64,000 bases of DNA from Cepaea nemoralis (GCA_014155875.1 JACEFZ010017896.1:77001-141000), one strand, 5' to 3'; shown: positions 10,689 to 22,900, counted from the first letter of the stretch. Made by a program: numbers and translations. Notes: generated by a model from the letters alone, not told the origin.

Positions 10689-10874
10689 CTTCTGCTCTTG
10701 ATCTCAGCTTCTGATAGAAAAGGATCTACAGGGGAAATAGTGAGGGTACTTGGTGAGTGATGCAAGTGGGTGTTTACTGGGACAGGTGAACAGACTTTAC
10801 TGCCAGGGCTGTTGGCACAAATCACCTGCTGGTTTGCAGTCATATTCATATCTGGAGCGTCTAATTCTGGCATT
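10689..10874 (-). CDS. PLEKHG4: PLEKHG4-like RhoGEF, exon just before the DH domain
   Basis: The acceptor TTATTTGACAG is followed by 186 nt: one nt, 61 codons, then two nt before the donor AG|GTAAAT at 10688. The peptide begins MPELDAPDMNMTANQQVICA and ends SEAEIKSR. It is a Pro/Ser/Thr-rich linker. The split codon AG|A joins it to the DH exon at 8058, giving KSRRRVSLIMSEI, a typical basic lead-in to a DH domain. The codon split at its other end fits the exon ending at 58286. An internal ATG at 10873 could serve a short isoform, but no promoter evidence was found. Confidence 0.8.
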
Positions 10875-10939
10875 CTGTCAAATAAAAGAAAACATAAATT
10901 CAGTCAGACAAAAACAGAGCTAAACAGATAAGGTAATCA

Positions 10940-11110
10940 CATATATATTGCCATTGGGGTGTGAATGAATGTCAGGCCTTCACACATTCAGGTCATGATA
11001 AGTTAAGTAGGGTGGCAAGTTCTTTTCATCTCCTTCCATTTCAAGACCAGTCTCAGAAAATTATGAAAATTGTCAGGTACCCATTCTTATAAGACTGGGT
11101 CAACCTCAAT
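10940..11110 (-). mobile_element. SINE-5 related fragment, reverse
   Basis: TATTGCCATTGGGGTGTGAA through TCAGGTACCCATTCTTATAA. No head. Confidence 0.55.
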
Positions 11111-11460
11111 TATCATCACATACCCTGCAAACTAGCGTAGGCATTCATGTCTCTCCACATATCTCCAGTCCTTGTTCTGGATCAGCTCTGCTGATGATAT
11201 TCCTCTATGCTCAGTCCATCCAGGCATAATTTCTTTCTTGTCTCATGGATCATTCCGGTGTTCATGATGTTCTGGATCAACTCTGCTGATGATATTCCTC
11301 TATGCTCAGTCCATCCAGCATCATTTATTTCTTGTCTCATGTATCTTTCTGGTGGTCATGATGTTCTCAAATGCTTCTCTTCTCACAAGACCAAAGAATG
11401 TTGTTCATCTCTTTCTTACAGTTGTATAGAATCAAAATCATACTTGTCGTAAGAATATTT
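11110..11460 (-). pseudogene. Old LINE remnant with internal duplication
   Basis: The minus strand contains WTEHRGISSAELIQNIMNTG and RTRTGDMWRDMNAYASLQG, resembling the WMDN..EW...... RDEWR tail of LINE ORF2. A segment of about 97 bp (GCTGATGATATTCCTCTATG core) is present twice, at about 11188-11285 and 11285-11382. Confidence 0.5.
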
Positions 11461-11889
11461 TCCCTCCCTTGGGGATTAAAACTGGCCAAATGTCCTTGCA
11501 GGCAAGCGTCAAAGCAGCTATAGCTGGCAATAAAATAAAGTTTGTTTAACGGCTGCCTGACCCAGGTGAAGATTCATCCACTGTCTAATATAATGATTTA
11601 TTATGTATTAAGTGTTTAATTTGACTGATCTTGTCCATTTTTTGGGCATTACTTTTTATGACAGACACTCATTGTAGCAACTTCTTGTGAACTAGACAAC
11701 TGTGGCCTTAAAGTAACCACTGCTTGACACATAATCATCATCATCATTCATTCTGTGCAGAACTTTCCTCCATAAAAATAAATTTAAAAAACATGTAGTC
11801 TAAGCAGTTTTCTCCTATAGGTCGGTGATTTGATAGAGCCATTACATTTTGCAGGCCAGAACGCATGGAGGAGTATGTGGTCATTCTGT

Positions 11890-12480
11890 CCCTCACTTTA
11901 GCGGATGATGAATCCATCATCCATCATGTGCCATGCCGATAAGCTTGGGCGGCCATGTTTTGCCATATCACTCGATCACCAGAGTCGTGGATCAGCTCAG
12001 TGTTCCTGTCTCGTCCATGCCATGTGGCCATGCCATGTGGCCAAGCCATCCAGTATTTACCTCTTGGTCTTCCTCTTGGTCTCTTCCCTTCGATATTGCC
12101 AGTTGTCATTAAGTTCTCCAATTCATTTCTTCTCATAACATGCCCAAAAAATTTTGACTGTCCACATCTAATGTCTCTAATCAGTTTACGATCTTCATTT
12201 GTTTCTTGTAGGACTTGTTCATTGGTTTTTCTGTCTGTCCATGGTATTCTTTGCATTTTCCTCAGAAACCACATTTCCACAGCCATCAGATGTTTTTTTA
12301 GCTTGTCTGCTCATTGTCCACGCTTCACATCCATATAAACGTACAGGTTCCATGTAGCACTTCAAGACTCTTTTTCTCGTTTCAATTGATATCTTTTTAT
12401 TAGTCAGTATGTTTTTCATCTTGCAAAAGGCTACCTTCGCAATCGCAATTCTTGTTCTAATCTCTTCAAGACATCCCCGA
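11890..12480 (-). pseudogene. LINE-A, C-terminal reverse-transcriptase fragment
   Basis: Minus-strand frames give KRVLKCYMEPVRLYGCEAWT, then AVEMWFLRKMQRIPWTDRKT, FFGHVMRRNELENLMTTGNI and KRPRGRPRGKY, ending QNMAAQAYRHGT. This is the well-known C-terminal tail of endonuclease-reverse transcriptase LINEs. Frames 12219-12419 and 11924-12286 are offset, so it is broken. Only the 3' end of the element is present, as expected from 5' truncation during target-primed insertion. Confidence 0.9.
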
Positions 12481-12559
12481 ATCCTAATGCAAACCCACTC
12501 ATGACATTATCAGAGTAGATCCCTGGCGACCACACTCACAAACCCGCCACTAATTTCTT

Positions 12560-12775
12560 AACCTCCTTTCTGTTTCAACAGTTGTTTATTGAATATCTTT
12601 CTAATTCATACAGTTGTTTATTGAATATCTTTCTGTTTCAACAGTTGTTTATTGAATATCTTTCTAATTCATACAGTTGTTTATTTAACGTCTTTCTATA
12701 TCATAGGTGTTTACTGAATGTCTTTCTATTTCACACAGTTGTTTGTTGAACACCTTTCTGATCATACATTTGTTT
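12560..12775. repeat. 31-bp minisatellite, left part
   Basis: CAGTTGTTTATTGAATATCT and TTTCTGTTTCA units. The same unit resumes at 14917. Confidence 0.88.
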
Positions 12776-12784
12776 ATACCTGGT

Positions 12785-12966
12785 AGTCTCCGTGGCAAAG
12801 TGGTCAAGCCATCTGACTCGGGCTCAGAAGGTTGTGGGTTCAATGCCACGTCGTGTCCTTCAGTTCACGAGTGTATTTTTTCGGAGACCCCTGAGAGTCG
12901 TCGCTGGAGCTACGGAGTTCGTGCTTTGTGCAACGCTTTCCACGCAGCAATAAGCAGAAAAATTTA
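12785..12966 (+). mobile_element. SINE-2 copy, 3' truncated
   Basis: Head GTCTCCGTGGCAAAGTGGTC, B-box GGTTCAATGCC, body TCGTCGCTGGAGCTACGGAG. Cut off at the start of the RNase H LINE. Confidence 0.85.
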
Positions 12967-12967
12967 G

Positions 12968-14060
12968 AAGATTGACAGACCACCCTATGTACAACAGATT
13001 TAATGGTTTTGGAAAGGGAAGACTGAAGCGTAGCAACTTTGTAGAAACTGCAAAACGAAGGATTAGGGCAGATCCTATACTTAACATATCAACAGTCAAG
13101 CCCATACACAATGCACACAAGTTCCCAGCTTGGAGACAGCAGCAACTGCCTGAGATGATAGAAAACATTCCTGGTATTGAGAAAAAGAACACTCAGCATG
13201 AAACCGAAAGAAGAGAAATAACCCTAAACTACATAAAAGAACATTACCCAAGCAGGAATTGGACCCATGCATATACAGATGGATCAGCCAAAAATTCAAT
13301 AGAGAATGGAGGAGGAGGAATTCTCCTAAATTTAAAAAAATGGAGTGAAAAAAAACACATTCAATGGCAACTGGAAAATTTTCAAGTAACTTCAAAGCGG
13401 AGGTAGAGGCTTTGAAAACTGCAGCAGAAATGCTCCTGATGGAGGAAAATAAAGAGAAGCAAATAGCTATCTTCACAGATGCAAAGTCAGCTGTCTCAAT
13501 ACTGAAGAGCAATAACAGCACAGAACTAACTGACCTAAGAGCAGCACTCCATGGTCTATGCCAGAAATCCAAAAAAGTTGTAATACAGTGGATCCCATCA
13601 CATTGCAGTATACCTGGAAACGAAGACGCTGACAGACTGGCAAAAGAGGGCGGACGACTACCACAGCCTGACATAGACATAACCTATAATGAGGCAAAGA
13701 GGTTGATAAAAAGCACTTATAGAACCAAATGGGAATCAGAGCATCCAGGCCATCAGAAGGATGATGCATATTACAAACTCGACCGAAGAGAACAAGTAGC
13801 AATCTTCAGACTCCGCACAGGACATAACAGGCTGAAATACCACTTGTTCAATAAACTAAAGGTAGGAGATACCGATGAATGTAATTGTAGAACTGGAAAA
13901 ATGACAGCAAAACATTTGCTGCAGGATTGCCCAACGTATGCAGAACAGAGAAAGATATTTTGGCCCACACCTGCTTCATTTGAGGACAAGCTCTATGGAG
14001 ATATCAACAAGCTCAAGTTGACCGCAGCTTACTTTAACTGCATACAGGTTGACATTTAAA
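12968..14060 (+). pseudogene. RNase H domain end of a non-LTR retrotransposon (frameshifted)
   Basis: Two frames cover an RNase HI domain. The first (12972-13406) contains HAYTDGSAKNSIENGGGGI, with the first catalytic Asp. The second (13364-14059) has FKAEVEALKTA (Glu), AIFTDAKSAV (Asp) and WIPSHCSIPGNEDADRLAKE (Asp), so all four acidic residues survive, but a frameshift near 13365-13400 separates them. After it come a zinc-knuckle-like C.C...H....C segment (ECNCRTGKMTAKHLLQDC) and a stop at 14057. This layout is typical of Jockey/I-type LINE ORF2 C termini. The RT domain is missing (5' truncation), and the element starts against a truncated SINE-2. Confidence 0.85.
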
Positions 14061-14079
14061 GGTGCATGAAGACCCAGAG

Positions 14080-14460
14080 GCATGAAATGGAATATTGCTT
14101 GGATAGCAAATCCATTATGTGGAAAGTCCAAATCGAAAGCTTGCTGTGTGGGCTTCATAAAAGGTGGAAAAGTGTTCTAGTGGCACGAAATGGAATATTG
14201 CTTGGATAGCAAATCCATTACGTGGAAAGTCCGAATCAAAAGCCCATTGTGTGGGCTTCATAAAAGGTGGAAAAGTGTCCTAGTGGCATGAAATGGAATA
14301 TTGCTTGGATAGCAAATCCATTACGTGGAAAGTCCTAATCAAAAGCCCACTGTGTGGACTTCATAAAAGGTGGAAAAGTGTCCTAGTGGCACGAAATGGA
14401 ATATTGCTTGGATAGCAAATCCATTACATGGAAAGTCCGAATCGAAAGCTCACTGTGTGG
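14080..14460 (+). repeat. 103-bp tandem repeat after the LINE stop codon
   Basis: Units starting GCATGAAATGGAATATTGC or GCACGAAATGG occur at about 14080, 14183, 14286 and 14389, a regular 103-bp period with about 3.7 copies. They begin some 20 bp after the RNase H LINE stop codon, so they are probably its 3' untranslated region in tandem. Confidence 0.9.
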
Positions 14461-14762
14461 ATGTCATCTGCAGACTGCATACTTCTGGTTTCCGGAAGAA
14501 CAGCCTATGGTGAACGGAAGGCCCAATATACGGAAGTGAGGCTAAGCAGCCATGTGCAGGACGTGACGATTCCTTGGGTGAGCCCAGTACCAGAGCGCTA
14601 TGTATCGGCTCTGCAAGTATGGAAGCCTCCTTGGATGGCGGGGAATGCCCATGGTCTGCCCCTGCCTTCCCTTGAGGGCTGACCAGGATCTTTGGCTGTT
14701 CTATATGGACCAGCTGGGATGGGGGATAACACCACAACAGTGAGAGTCAAACGTCCTAAGAA

Positions 14763-14915
14763 ACCCCCGGGAAGGTTAACCCGGTCAACAAATGCCCGCA
14801 GAAGTCGGATGTGTCGGCCTAACGGCGCAAGAACGCAGCTCTGCTGTAAACAGGCACAACGCAATCACATCCGAAAAAAAAAAAAACTCCGGATGAACGA
14901 AGAAGAAGAAGAAGA
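14763..14915 (+). mobile_element. SINE-6 copy
   Basis: CCCCGGGAAGGTTAACCCGG, AATGCCCGCAGAAGTCGGAT, an A run, CTCCGGATGAACG, then (GAA)5. Best preserved copy, inserted in a minisatellite. Confidence 0.88.
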
Positions 14916-14916
14916 A

Positions 14917-15200
14917 CACCTTTCTGTTTCATACAGTTGTTTATTGAACACCTTTCTGTTTCATACAGTCCTTTACTAAACACCTGTCCTTTCTGTTTCA
15001 TACAGTTGTTTACTGAACACCTTTCTGTTTCATACAGTCCTTAGTTTAACTCATTTCTATTTCATACAGTTATTACCTGATTGCATTACCTACGTAATTA
15101 TTGTATACAGTTATTACTTTAATTGGGTTTTTAATGTCGCGCAGTCATTTCCTTAATTACTTTATATTTCATACAGTTATTACTATTACTTTCTATTTCA
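14917..15200. repeat. 31-bp minisatellite, right part
   Basis: CACCTTTCTGTTTCATACAG and TTGTTTATTGAA units, decaying after 15060. Confidence 0.88.
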
Positions 15201-15549
15201 CACATCTAATAGTACACTAATACTTTAATTCCTGAGCTAGACAATTATTTTGCAACATCCTCCAGTGAAAGAAACAGCTAATGCAACATCTAGCAGATAT
15301 AGGAAGAGTTAGAAGATCACAATGTAACTTAACATTGTAAATTAAAAAACAATTCATATTCAATTAACACATTGCGGATTATCATATGTTTGTGAGATCC
15401 CATTCCGTGGAGGCTGTTATTAGGCGAAAGGTTGATCCCACTGTGTCACTAGGGGGAATAATTTAGTTCTCTTGAAGATAATGTGCCGCAGAATAAATTG
15501 ACAAGATGGGAGTTTGTCAGTCTCTCACAAGATAGTAGATTGGTAGACG

Positions 15550-15550
15550 G

Positions 15551-15581
<31 letters not shown>

Positions 15582-15620
15582 GTGTGTGTGCGTGTGTGTG
15601 TGTGAGAGAGAGAGAGAGAT

Positions 15621-15652
<32 letters not shown>
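15550..15652. repeat. GT / GA / GACA microsatellite
   Basis: (GT)n, then (GA)n, then (GACA)6. Confidence 0.97.
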
Positions 15653-15655
<3 letters not shown>

Positions 15656-16744
15656 TGTGAACAGAAAGACAGACACAAACCAAAAGAGCCAACCTTGTCA
15701 CTGGTTATCTTTGAGGTTAATACACTTTCCAAATCTAGGACACAGATTCAGATTTAAATTTAAAAAAAAAAAAAAACGATGAAACCGTTTCTGTCAATCA
15801 TGGTACCCATTTTATAACGCTTCTCAAACTCTCCTCCAGGCTGGCCATGCTTACGAAATACACCGAAGATCTCAAAGGGCTGTATTGTCCTTATAGTAGA
15901 CCATCATAATGTGCAATTCTGCATCCTATCTCAAACACTGAAGTATATCTGTAAGGGGTCTCTGTAAGGGGTCTCGTGGTTCCAAGAACCACACTTAGAG
16001 AATCACTGCCGTATTATGTTGTCCCAAATTTTTCAGCCATGCCACCTCCCATTTACGGTCACAGTAGTGAGGCTATCTCGTGACCTACAGATAGCCTTTC
16101 AGTTTTCAGAGTAGCTGCGGTTTTTGTTTTAAATAACGCAAGGCCATTTTGGGTGTGTGTACAGGGCCTTTTACAATGTCACCCGCACGTACATGTACAC
16201 CCCTATCTGCTTGTACACGGTGGTTCTTGCAGGCATACACACATCTACAACTCACACATACATAAACAGCCACATACTCTCTCGCTCCCCCCCCCCCCCC
16301 CCCCACCTTCCTACTCTACAGACGGCGTGGTCCGACATCAACTGAGTCTGTGTATGTATCTGTGTGTGCGCACACAGCAACAAGCAATGGGCCCAGCAGT
16401 AGTCTCAAACATGGACAGATGCTGTGGAGCTGAGGCAGAGGCCAACAGGACTGTCACACTGACATAAAGATGGCAACAATTTGGGGGTGGGGGGGGGGGG
16501 GGGTATCCCTGCTCGCAACAGGGATTCCTGAAGAATATCCACCGGCACGAGCGTTGAAGGAGAAAGCACATGGCTGACCGACTCCTGAACTTCTGCCACA
16601 GGTGGCTGTCCCTAACGTGGTCGCAATAGTGGTGGCTTGTGGAGCAGGGAGGGTGATTGTTATTAGCAATTAAAACAAAACAAAACGAGGTAACAAGACA
16701 ATCGGGGGCACTAAATAAAATAATAATATTAGTAACAGTTGTAG

Positions 16745-17048
16745 TAGCGCTTGTTTTTTGCGTTTGCTCGCTTTTGAACCCAAGCTTAGTAAACATACAC
16801 GTGATACTTTTAGTGCAATGGACTGATTTTTGAATGTGGATTTCCTTTCATTTATTACCAGTGTCCTTCGCCATCAGGCGAATCGACTCCGACTTCAGAG
16901 GTACTTGTACTTTACATCCCCAAGTCAAGGACGAGAAGTCAACATTTTAGTCCAACAGACCGGTGTAGGGGTTGAACCCACTACCTCAACAGCAGCATAT
17001 CGGATGTTTAAGAGTGAGTGCTCTTATCCATTTGGCCATGCTAATCTC
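16745..17048 (-). mobile_element. SINE-1 copy
   Basis: Near full-length reverse copy with body, B-box-like region (inverse of GGTTCAACCCC) and head at 17035-17048. A TAG microsatellite follows directly. Confidence 0.8.
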
Positions 17049-17051
17049 CTG

Positions 17052-17103
17052 TAATAGTAGTAGTAGTAGTAGTAGTAGTAGTAATTTAGCAGTAGTAGTA
17101 ATT

Positions 17104-17162
<59 letters not shown>

Positions 17163-17212
17163 ATTTAGCAGTTGTAGTAGTAGTAGTAATTTAGCAGTTG
17201 TAGTAGTAGTAG
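17052..17212. repeat. TAG microsatellite
   Basis: (TAG)n with TAATTTAGCAG interruptions between SINE-1 and SINE-3. Confidence 0.97.
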
Positions 17213-17571
<359 letters not shown>

Positions 17572-17699
17572 CACCCAGCATAGAAATGGTCGTATTAGAG
17601 GCAACAGCAGCAGAAGAACTGACTCCACACTGAAGCAAGTAAGCACCTGTAAGCCCGATGTAGAACGACACCTATTTGATACACAAATAATCTTGTCAA

Positions 17700-18075
17700 T
17701 TCTGATATTGTTGTACCTCTGTGCCATGATGTCAAAGTGTCCAGAATCGTCTCTCTTGGTCTCCCTCTGCTTCATTGCCCATGCCCACTTTCAGGTTGTG
17801 GCTTTAGTTTCCTGATTCACATGACACGCCCACAGAATGTGCACTGTCATCTTCCGATGCATGTAAGCAGTTCTGTTTGTGAGTTGACTTCTTTCAAGAT
17901 ATCTTCATTGCTCTTCTTTCCGTCCATGATGTTCTCATATTTCTTCCATAAAGCCATATCTCCGCAGCCTTCACATAATTCCCCACTTTCTAACTGTTCA
18001 TAATTCGCTTCCATACACGAGGATTGGGTCAATGTAGCACTTAAGAACTCTACGGACGATGTCTTGGCTTTTCCT
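17700..18075 (-). pseudogene. Degenerate LINE fragment related to LINE-A
   Basis: Shifted minus-strand frames give VLKCYIDPILVYGSEL, then LWKKYENIMDGKKSNEDILK and a QTELLTCIGR segment. The CYIDPILVYG motif and spacing place it in the same broad LINE group as LINE-A. Several stops and shifts show it is dead. Confidence 0.7.
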
Positions 18076-18165
18076 TGATTTGGGACACTTTGCTTTGTGA
18101 GTGTATGGTAATAGACAGCGAAACAATGATTCATTTACATAATAATCAAGTTTTTACACGTTAAA

Positions 18166-18742
18166 TACGAGGGTAAGTTAATAAGTAAGTCACAAATGGC
18201 TGTAGAAAAATAACTAAAGATGATAACAACTTGAAACAGTTTATTTTTACACCTATTTCTCAACATAATTTCCACTAACATTGATGCACTTATCTCATTG
18301 TTTCATCAGCCCCCCCCCCCCCCCCTCCCCCCTCAAACCGGTTGCATAGAGCTGCTTGCTTTGTTTTCATTTACCTGCCATTCCACAGAACTGTGTGACT
18401 TACTTATTGACTCGCCCTCGTAACTTTTTCTACCCAGCTATGCATCGCTTTACTAGACAAACATTTGTCAGCATAAACAGGAAATCCACCTTGGCGGGAG
18501 ACATTTCGCGAGTGACGCCGAAGTTTAATGTGAAGTGAAAACGTGGTTTAGAAAACAGAGCACTCAGGTCTATGCAGCCGGTTTGTGAGGACTGATAAAA
18601 CGATGGGATAAGTTCGCGGAAATTATGTTGAAAAATAAAGGGACAATGTATGTATAAAAATAAACTGGTTTCAAGTTGTTATCATCTTTAGTTATTTTTC
18701 TACAGCCATTTGTGGCTTACTTATTAACTTTCCCTCGTATTA
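18166..18742. mobile_element. Fold-back mariner-type element
   Basis: The left end TACGAGGGTAAGTTAATAAG and the inverted right end TACGAGGGAAAGTTAATAAG share about 85 bp and are bounded by TA. Each arm also carries the transposase C-terminal codons (GNYVEK then stop), facing outward. This makes the element an inverted duplication of a mariner 3' end. A further TIR-like end (CGAGGGCGAGTCAATAAGTA on the minus strand) lies inside at about 18395-18420. The spacer holds a poly-C tract. Confidence 0.75.
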
Positions 18743-18744
18743 CA

Positions 18745-19680
18745 CGTTAAATGTTAGACTTCCCAGGGAATAACGTACTCTCCATTCGAACACTAGGCCT
18801 ATCAGTGATTATGCAGTTAGAATTTCGGCCAAAGTATGATTCATTTAATATGATTTAAGAACTCTAAAATACGCACGTGACGGGATGCAGCCACATAATG
18901 TCATGCAAGAGATATTTTGTTTATTGCGCCTGTATTTAAATTTTGTGTAGTGGAAAGGGGGGGGGGGGGGGTAATGCTATATCACGCTAGTCGCCTTTAC
19001 TTCTGGTGACATCTCCTGGTACCATGTAAGGCTAGGTCGAGCTGGGAACCCGAGTGTATTCAAAACAGAAATTCGCCTCGTTTGGGAACAGAACACATGT
19101 TTGACCATAGTCAACAACACATTAGGCATGTGTAGGAAAACCACGTTTTTACACGCTCAGTGCTAAATACACTCATACAGGCGCGGTCTCGTTCATATGA
19201 GCCGCCTTTGGTCACACCTGACAATGGATTGATGCGCCCTTTGAGCAGGAAACCTCCAAGTCTCAAGCTTGGACAAATAAGAAAAGGTTGTTGTCCATTG
19301 TCCCTTCAATAACATTGACAAGTCCGGCGGATGTACTTTAACTACAAATTTAATTTACTTTCCGCAACACTGGTAAAACTGACCAAGCGGCACCTCCTAC
19401 CCCGAGGGAACTTGGGCACATATTAATCAATACGTTTCTTCCCTCCCCCGCAGTCTCGTGGGGCATCCTGCAACGACAGGTGTTTGATTAACAAGGCGAG
19501 GGCGACCATGAACCGCACTGTGAGGAAACCTGTAGGGGGCTTCATAACCAAATGGGCATATTATGAAGCTTTTCACCGAAAACAAACACCCTTCATTGCG
19601 TGTGTGTTTCCAATGAAACCGCTTCAGTATACGGTATTGAATCCTCAGTTCTGTTACACATAAATGGTATGCATTATTTC
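18745..19680. other. Intron sequence, nothing recognised
   Basis: Unique-looking sequence apart from a G tract at 18957-18971. Confidence 0.6.
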
Positions 19681-19684
19681 TGTC

Positions 19685-19686
19685 TC

Positions 19687-19724
<38 letters not shown>

Positions 19725-19742
19725 ACTCTTTCTCCCTCTCCA
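19685..19742. repeat. CT microsatellite
   Basis: (CT)n with small interruptions. Confidence 0.95.
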
Positions 19743-20014
19743 GACATCCCATGTATTTAAAATGATCGATTGGCACTCTTAGGAGATGATCAGAAAAGTT
19801 GAGAGCTACAGATGCACGGGATTCTAATTTACAACATGCAGTAACACAGCATCCTCCAAGAAGAAATACAACTCAACCATCTAGATACCATGTTTCTTTT
19901 CTCTTGTTCTCCCTCCTCCTTCTCCTCCTCCAAGTAGTGGGAACAGCGACCAACAAACAACAAGAGTATATACAGAGACCGTAATTAAGTTAGCATGCAA
20001 AGAAAAAGGTACTC

Positions 20015-20310
20015 CCATAGCAGATACTGCCGTTGAGGTTTGAACTCTGGCCTTCACATATTCTAGGCCATAACGTATCAGTAAAGGTGACCATTCCCTT
20101 TCCTCGTCGTCTTCCCTTACCAGACAATTCCCAGAATATCATCAAAAGTGTCTGCTACCCATTTGTATGAGGTTTGGTCGACCACACAAAGCCGTACTGC
20201 CTACAGCACCAGCGATGTAGGACAGGGGGTCTTGAGCCTGAGGAATTAAGGTCTCCTGGCTAGTGCAGTCTCAGTCTGTGTGAAGGAACTGTGAAGGTTA
20301 GGGTTTTCCT

Positions 20311-20357
<47 letters not shown>

Positions 20358-20455
20358 ACTGTCATACTGATAGGGGAAATAATCCAACCTCAGCTGGCGA
20401 TTCAGCACAGAACCACTATCTTGTCAGGTAAACGCACTAATGACTTGGCCACGGC
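20015..20455 (-). mobile_element. SINE-5 composite copy, reverse, with long poly-C
   Basis: AGCAGATACTGCCGTTGAGG, then TACTGCCTACAGCACCAGCG, GGTTAGGGTTTTCC, about 45 C (20313-20357), and the inverse head ACTTGGCCACGGCC. Confidence 0.7.
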
Positions 20456-20635
20456 CAAAATGGCAGATTTCCCAAATGGACACATTCACGGGAACACATA
20501 CATTACCGTACCTAAACCGCTACCATTGGGCCATGCAATGCAGACTGCTGTTTCGTTACATGTTTACGGTACGGTGTCCCAATGAAATGGTTCCAGTTTA
20601 AGGAATTACATTCCCTGTTCTGTTACATATAATTG

Positions 20636-20645
20636 ATATATATAT

Positions 20646-20718
<73 letters not shown>
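20636..20718. repeat. TA then CT microsatellite
   Basis: Short (TA)n followed by about 34 CT units. Confidence 0.97.
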
Positions 20719-20719
<1 letters not shown>

Positions 20720-20756
20720 AGAAATAAATGCGTAAATATTACGAAAGACCATAGAA

Positions 20757-20930
20757 TTAAGAGGACAATTCGCAAGTCTCAGTATGTTAACAGTGCAAGA
20801 TGTAATAAACATAAATCTCAGTATGTTAACAGTGCAAGATGTAATAAACATAAGTCGCAGTATGTTAACAGTGGAAGATGTAACAAAGAGACATCTCAGT
20901 ATCTTAACAGTGCAAGATATACTGTAATAA
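20757..20930 (+). repeat. 39-bp tandem repeat, four copies
   Basis: TCTCAGTATGTTAACAGTGC then AAGATGTAATAAACATAAG. Encodes QYVNSARCNKHKS in one frame, only because 39 is a multiple of 3. Confidence 0.9.
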
Positions 20931-21195
20931 ACAGAAGCCCCAAACAGACATTTGTGAATCGCAGCATTCTTTAAACAGTTCAGATCAGCCAGAGCCCAGG
21001 TGTCAGACAGTTGGCCTAGGGACCCCCCACCATGCAGCCATTGAATGATTAAGCCTAGCTGTGTTGATTACGTGATCGTCAATTAACAATCTCGTACACT
21101 CTCCGCAACAATCATATAGACCCCTATATTACGGTTATTTCCCTTTTACATTTGTCAATAGCAGTACCAACAACAGAAGTAACAGTAGAGTAGGC

Positions 21196-21198
<3 letters not shown>

Positions 21199-21242
<44 letters not shown>

Positions 21243-21273
21243 TGTAGTAGTAGTAGTAGTAGTAGTAGTAGTA

Positions 21274-21311
<38 letters not shown>

Positions 21312-21371
21312 TAGTAGTAGTAGTAGTAGTAGTAGTATAGTAGTAGTAGTATAGTAGTAGTAGTAGTAGTA

Positions 21372-21412
<41 letters not shown>

Positions 21413-21561
21413 TAGTAGTAGTAGTAGTAGTAGTTATTAGTATCAGTAGCAGTACTAGCAGCAGCAATAGTGGTAATAGTACTTAGTAGTAGTAGTAGCA
21501 ATTGGTATTTGTATCAGCAGTAGTAGAGGTAGCAGTAATTAGTAGCAGCAAGTGTAGTAAC

Positions 21562-21605
<44 letters not shown>

Positions 21606-22022
21606 CAGCAGCAGCGGTAGTAGCAGTATTAGTAGTTGTAGTAGTAGTATTAGAAATATTAGTAGTAGCATTGGTATGATTGGTTGTAGTAGTAGTTAGA
21701 ATCAGTTAGTAGCAATATTATTAGTAATAGTATCAGTAGTTGAAGTAGCAGTAGTTAGAAGCAGTTAGTAGCATTATTAGCAGTAGTAGTAGTATTAGAA
21801 ATAGTAGTAGTAGCAATATTACTAGTAATAGTATCAGTAGTTGAAGTTGCAGTAGTTAGAAGCATTATTTTAGCAGCAGTAGTAGTAGTAGTAGTAATTG
21901 TAGTAACAGTAGTAGTAGCAGTACTAGTATAATAGTAATTAGTATTTGTAGCTGTAGTAGTAGCAGCAGTAGTAGAAGTAGCAGTAATTACTAGCAGTAG
22001 TTGTATTAACAGTAGTAGTAGT

Positions 22023-22077
<55 letters not shown>

Positions 22078-22190
22078 CTGTATTAGAAGTAGTTGCTGTA
22101 GTGTAGTAGTAGTTAGTAGTAGTAGTTTTATTATTATATTAGTAACAGTAACAGCAGTAGTTGTACTAGTACTAGCAGTAGTAGTAATAC
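21199..22190. repeat. Long TAG-type microsatellite domain
   Basis: Nearly 1 kb of TAG units, pure at 21199-21434, 21562-21605 and 22015-22075, elsewhere mixed with CAG, TATTAG and TTG variants. All ORFs here are simple-sequence artefacts. Confidence 0.95.
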
Positions 22191-22900
22191 AATGAAATAA
22201 AGTTTGACATACGCTATTTAATTTATCCACAAATCAAAATTGGTAGTACATCCATACATACCAATCATACAGCAAGAATACTATAGTATCACCACGAAAG
22301 AAACAATAAGTTAAATAAACCAACGTCTGAAATTTGTTAATAAATAAAATATACTTACATAGAATATAGATGTCGCTTTCACCACAACTAGAAGTAAGTT
22401 AGTCCGATACAAACTTTGGTAGAATTATAACCGTTTATGTAAAAAGAGCAATTCAATATCCAAGCTGAAATGTCAACTATCCAACACGACACACATCCTA
22501 CTGAAGCGAAAGGTTATTTCACATTGCAACGACTGAGGTAACACGAACTCTGAAATACCTACCGCGTGAATCAGGTTGTCAAACAACACGTGACAAGCGC
22601 CATTTACAAATCTGGACATGCATTTCCGACAGCTCAACCTAAAACGACGATGGCAACTGTAGATATATTCAGATAGTTGTAACAAATGAAAAGACGGGAG
22701 GATAGGGTGGTCTTGAGGCTGGATTACAAGAAGATAAAAGTGATTTTAAGGTGCGCTCAGGGTAACTGTTATGTAATACAAGAAACAGGCCGACACGCCA
22801 TTCAGAACGAATCAAGGTGACAGACGGTCTTGCTAGGGATGGCCAGCGGAAGGTCAGCCTATGAGAAGGTGGGGCAGGTGTGTTACAGGAAGTAGGTCAA
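22190..22900. other. Intron sequence, nothing recognised
   Basis: No repeat or coding similarity noticed. Confidence 0.6.

Noticed and set aside
13096..13802. Minus-strand ORFs of 194 and 109 codons
   Set aside because: They are antisense shadows of the RNase H domain on the plus strand.
16106..16796. Overlapping ORFs with poly-Pro or poly-Gly
   Set aside because: They rely on poly-C and poly-G tracts and are open in several frames at once.
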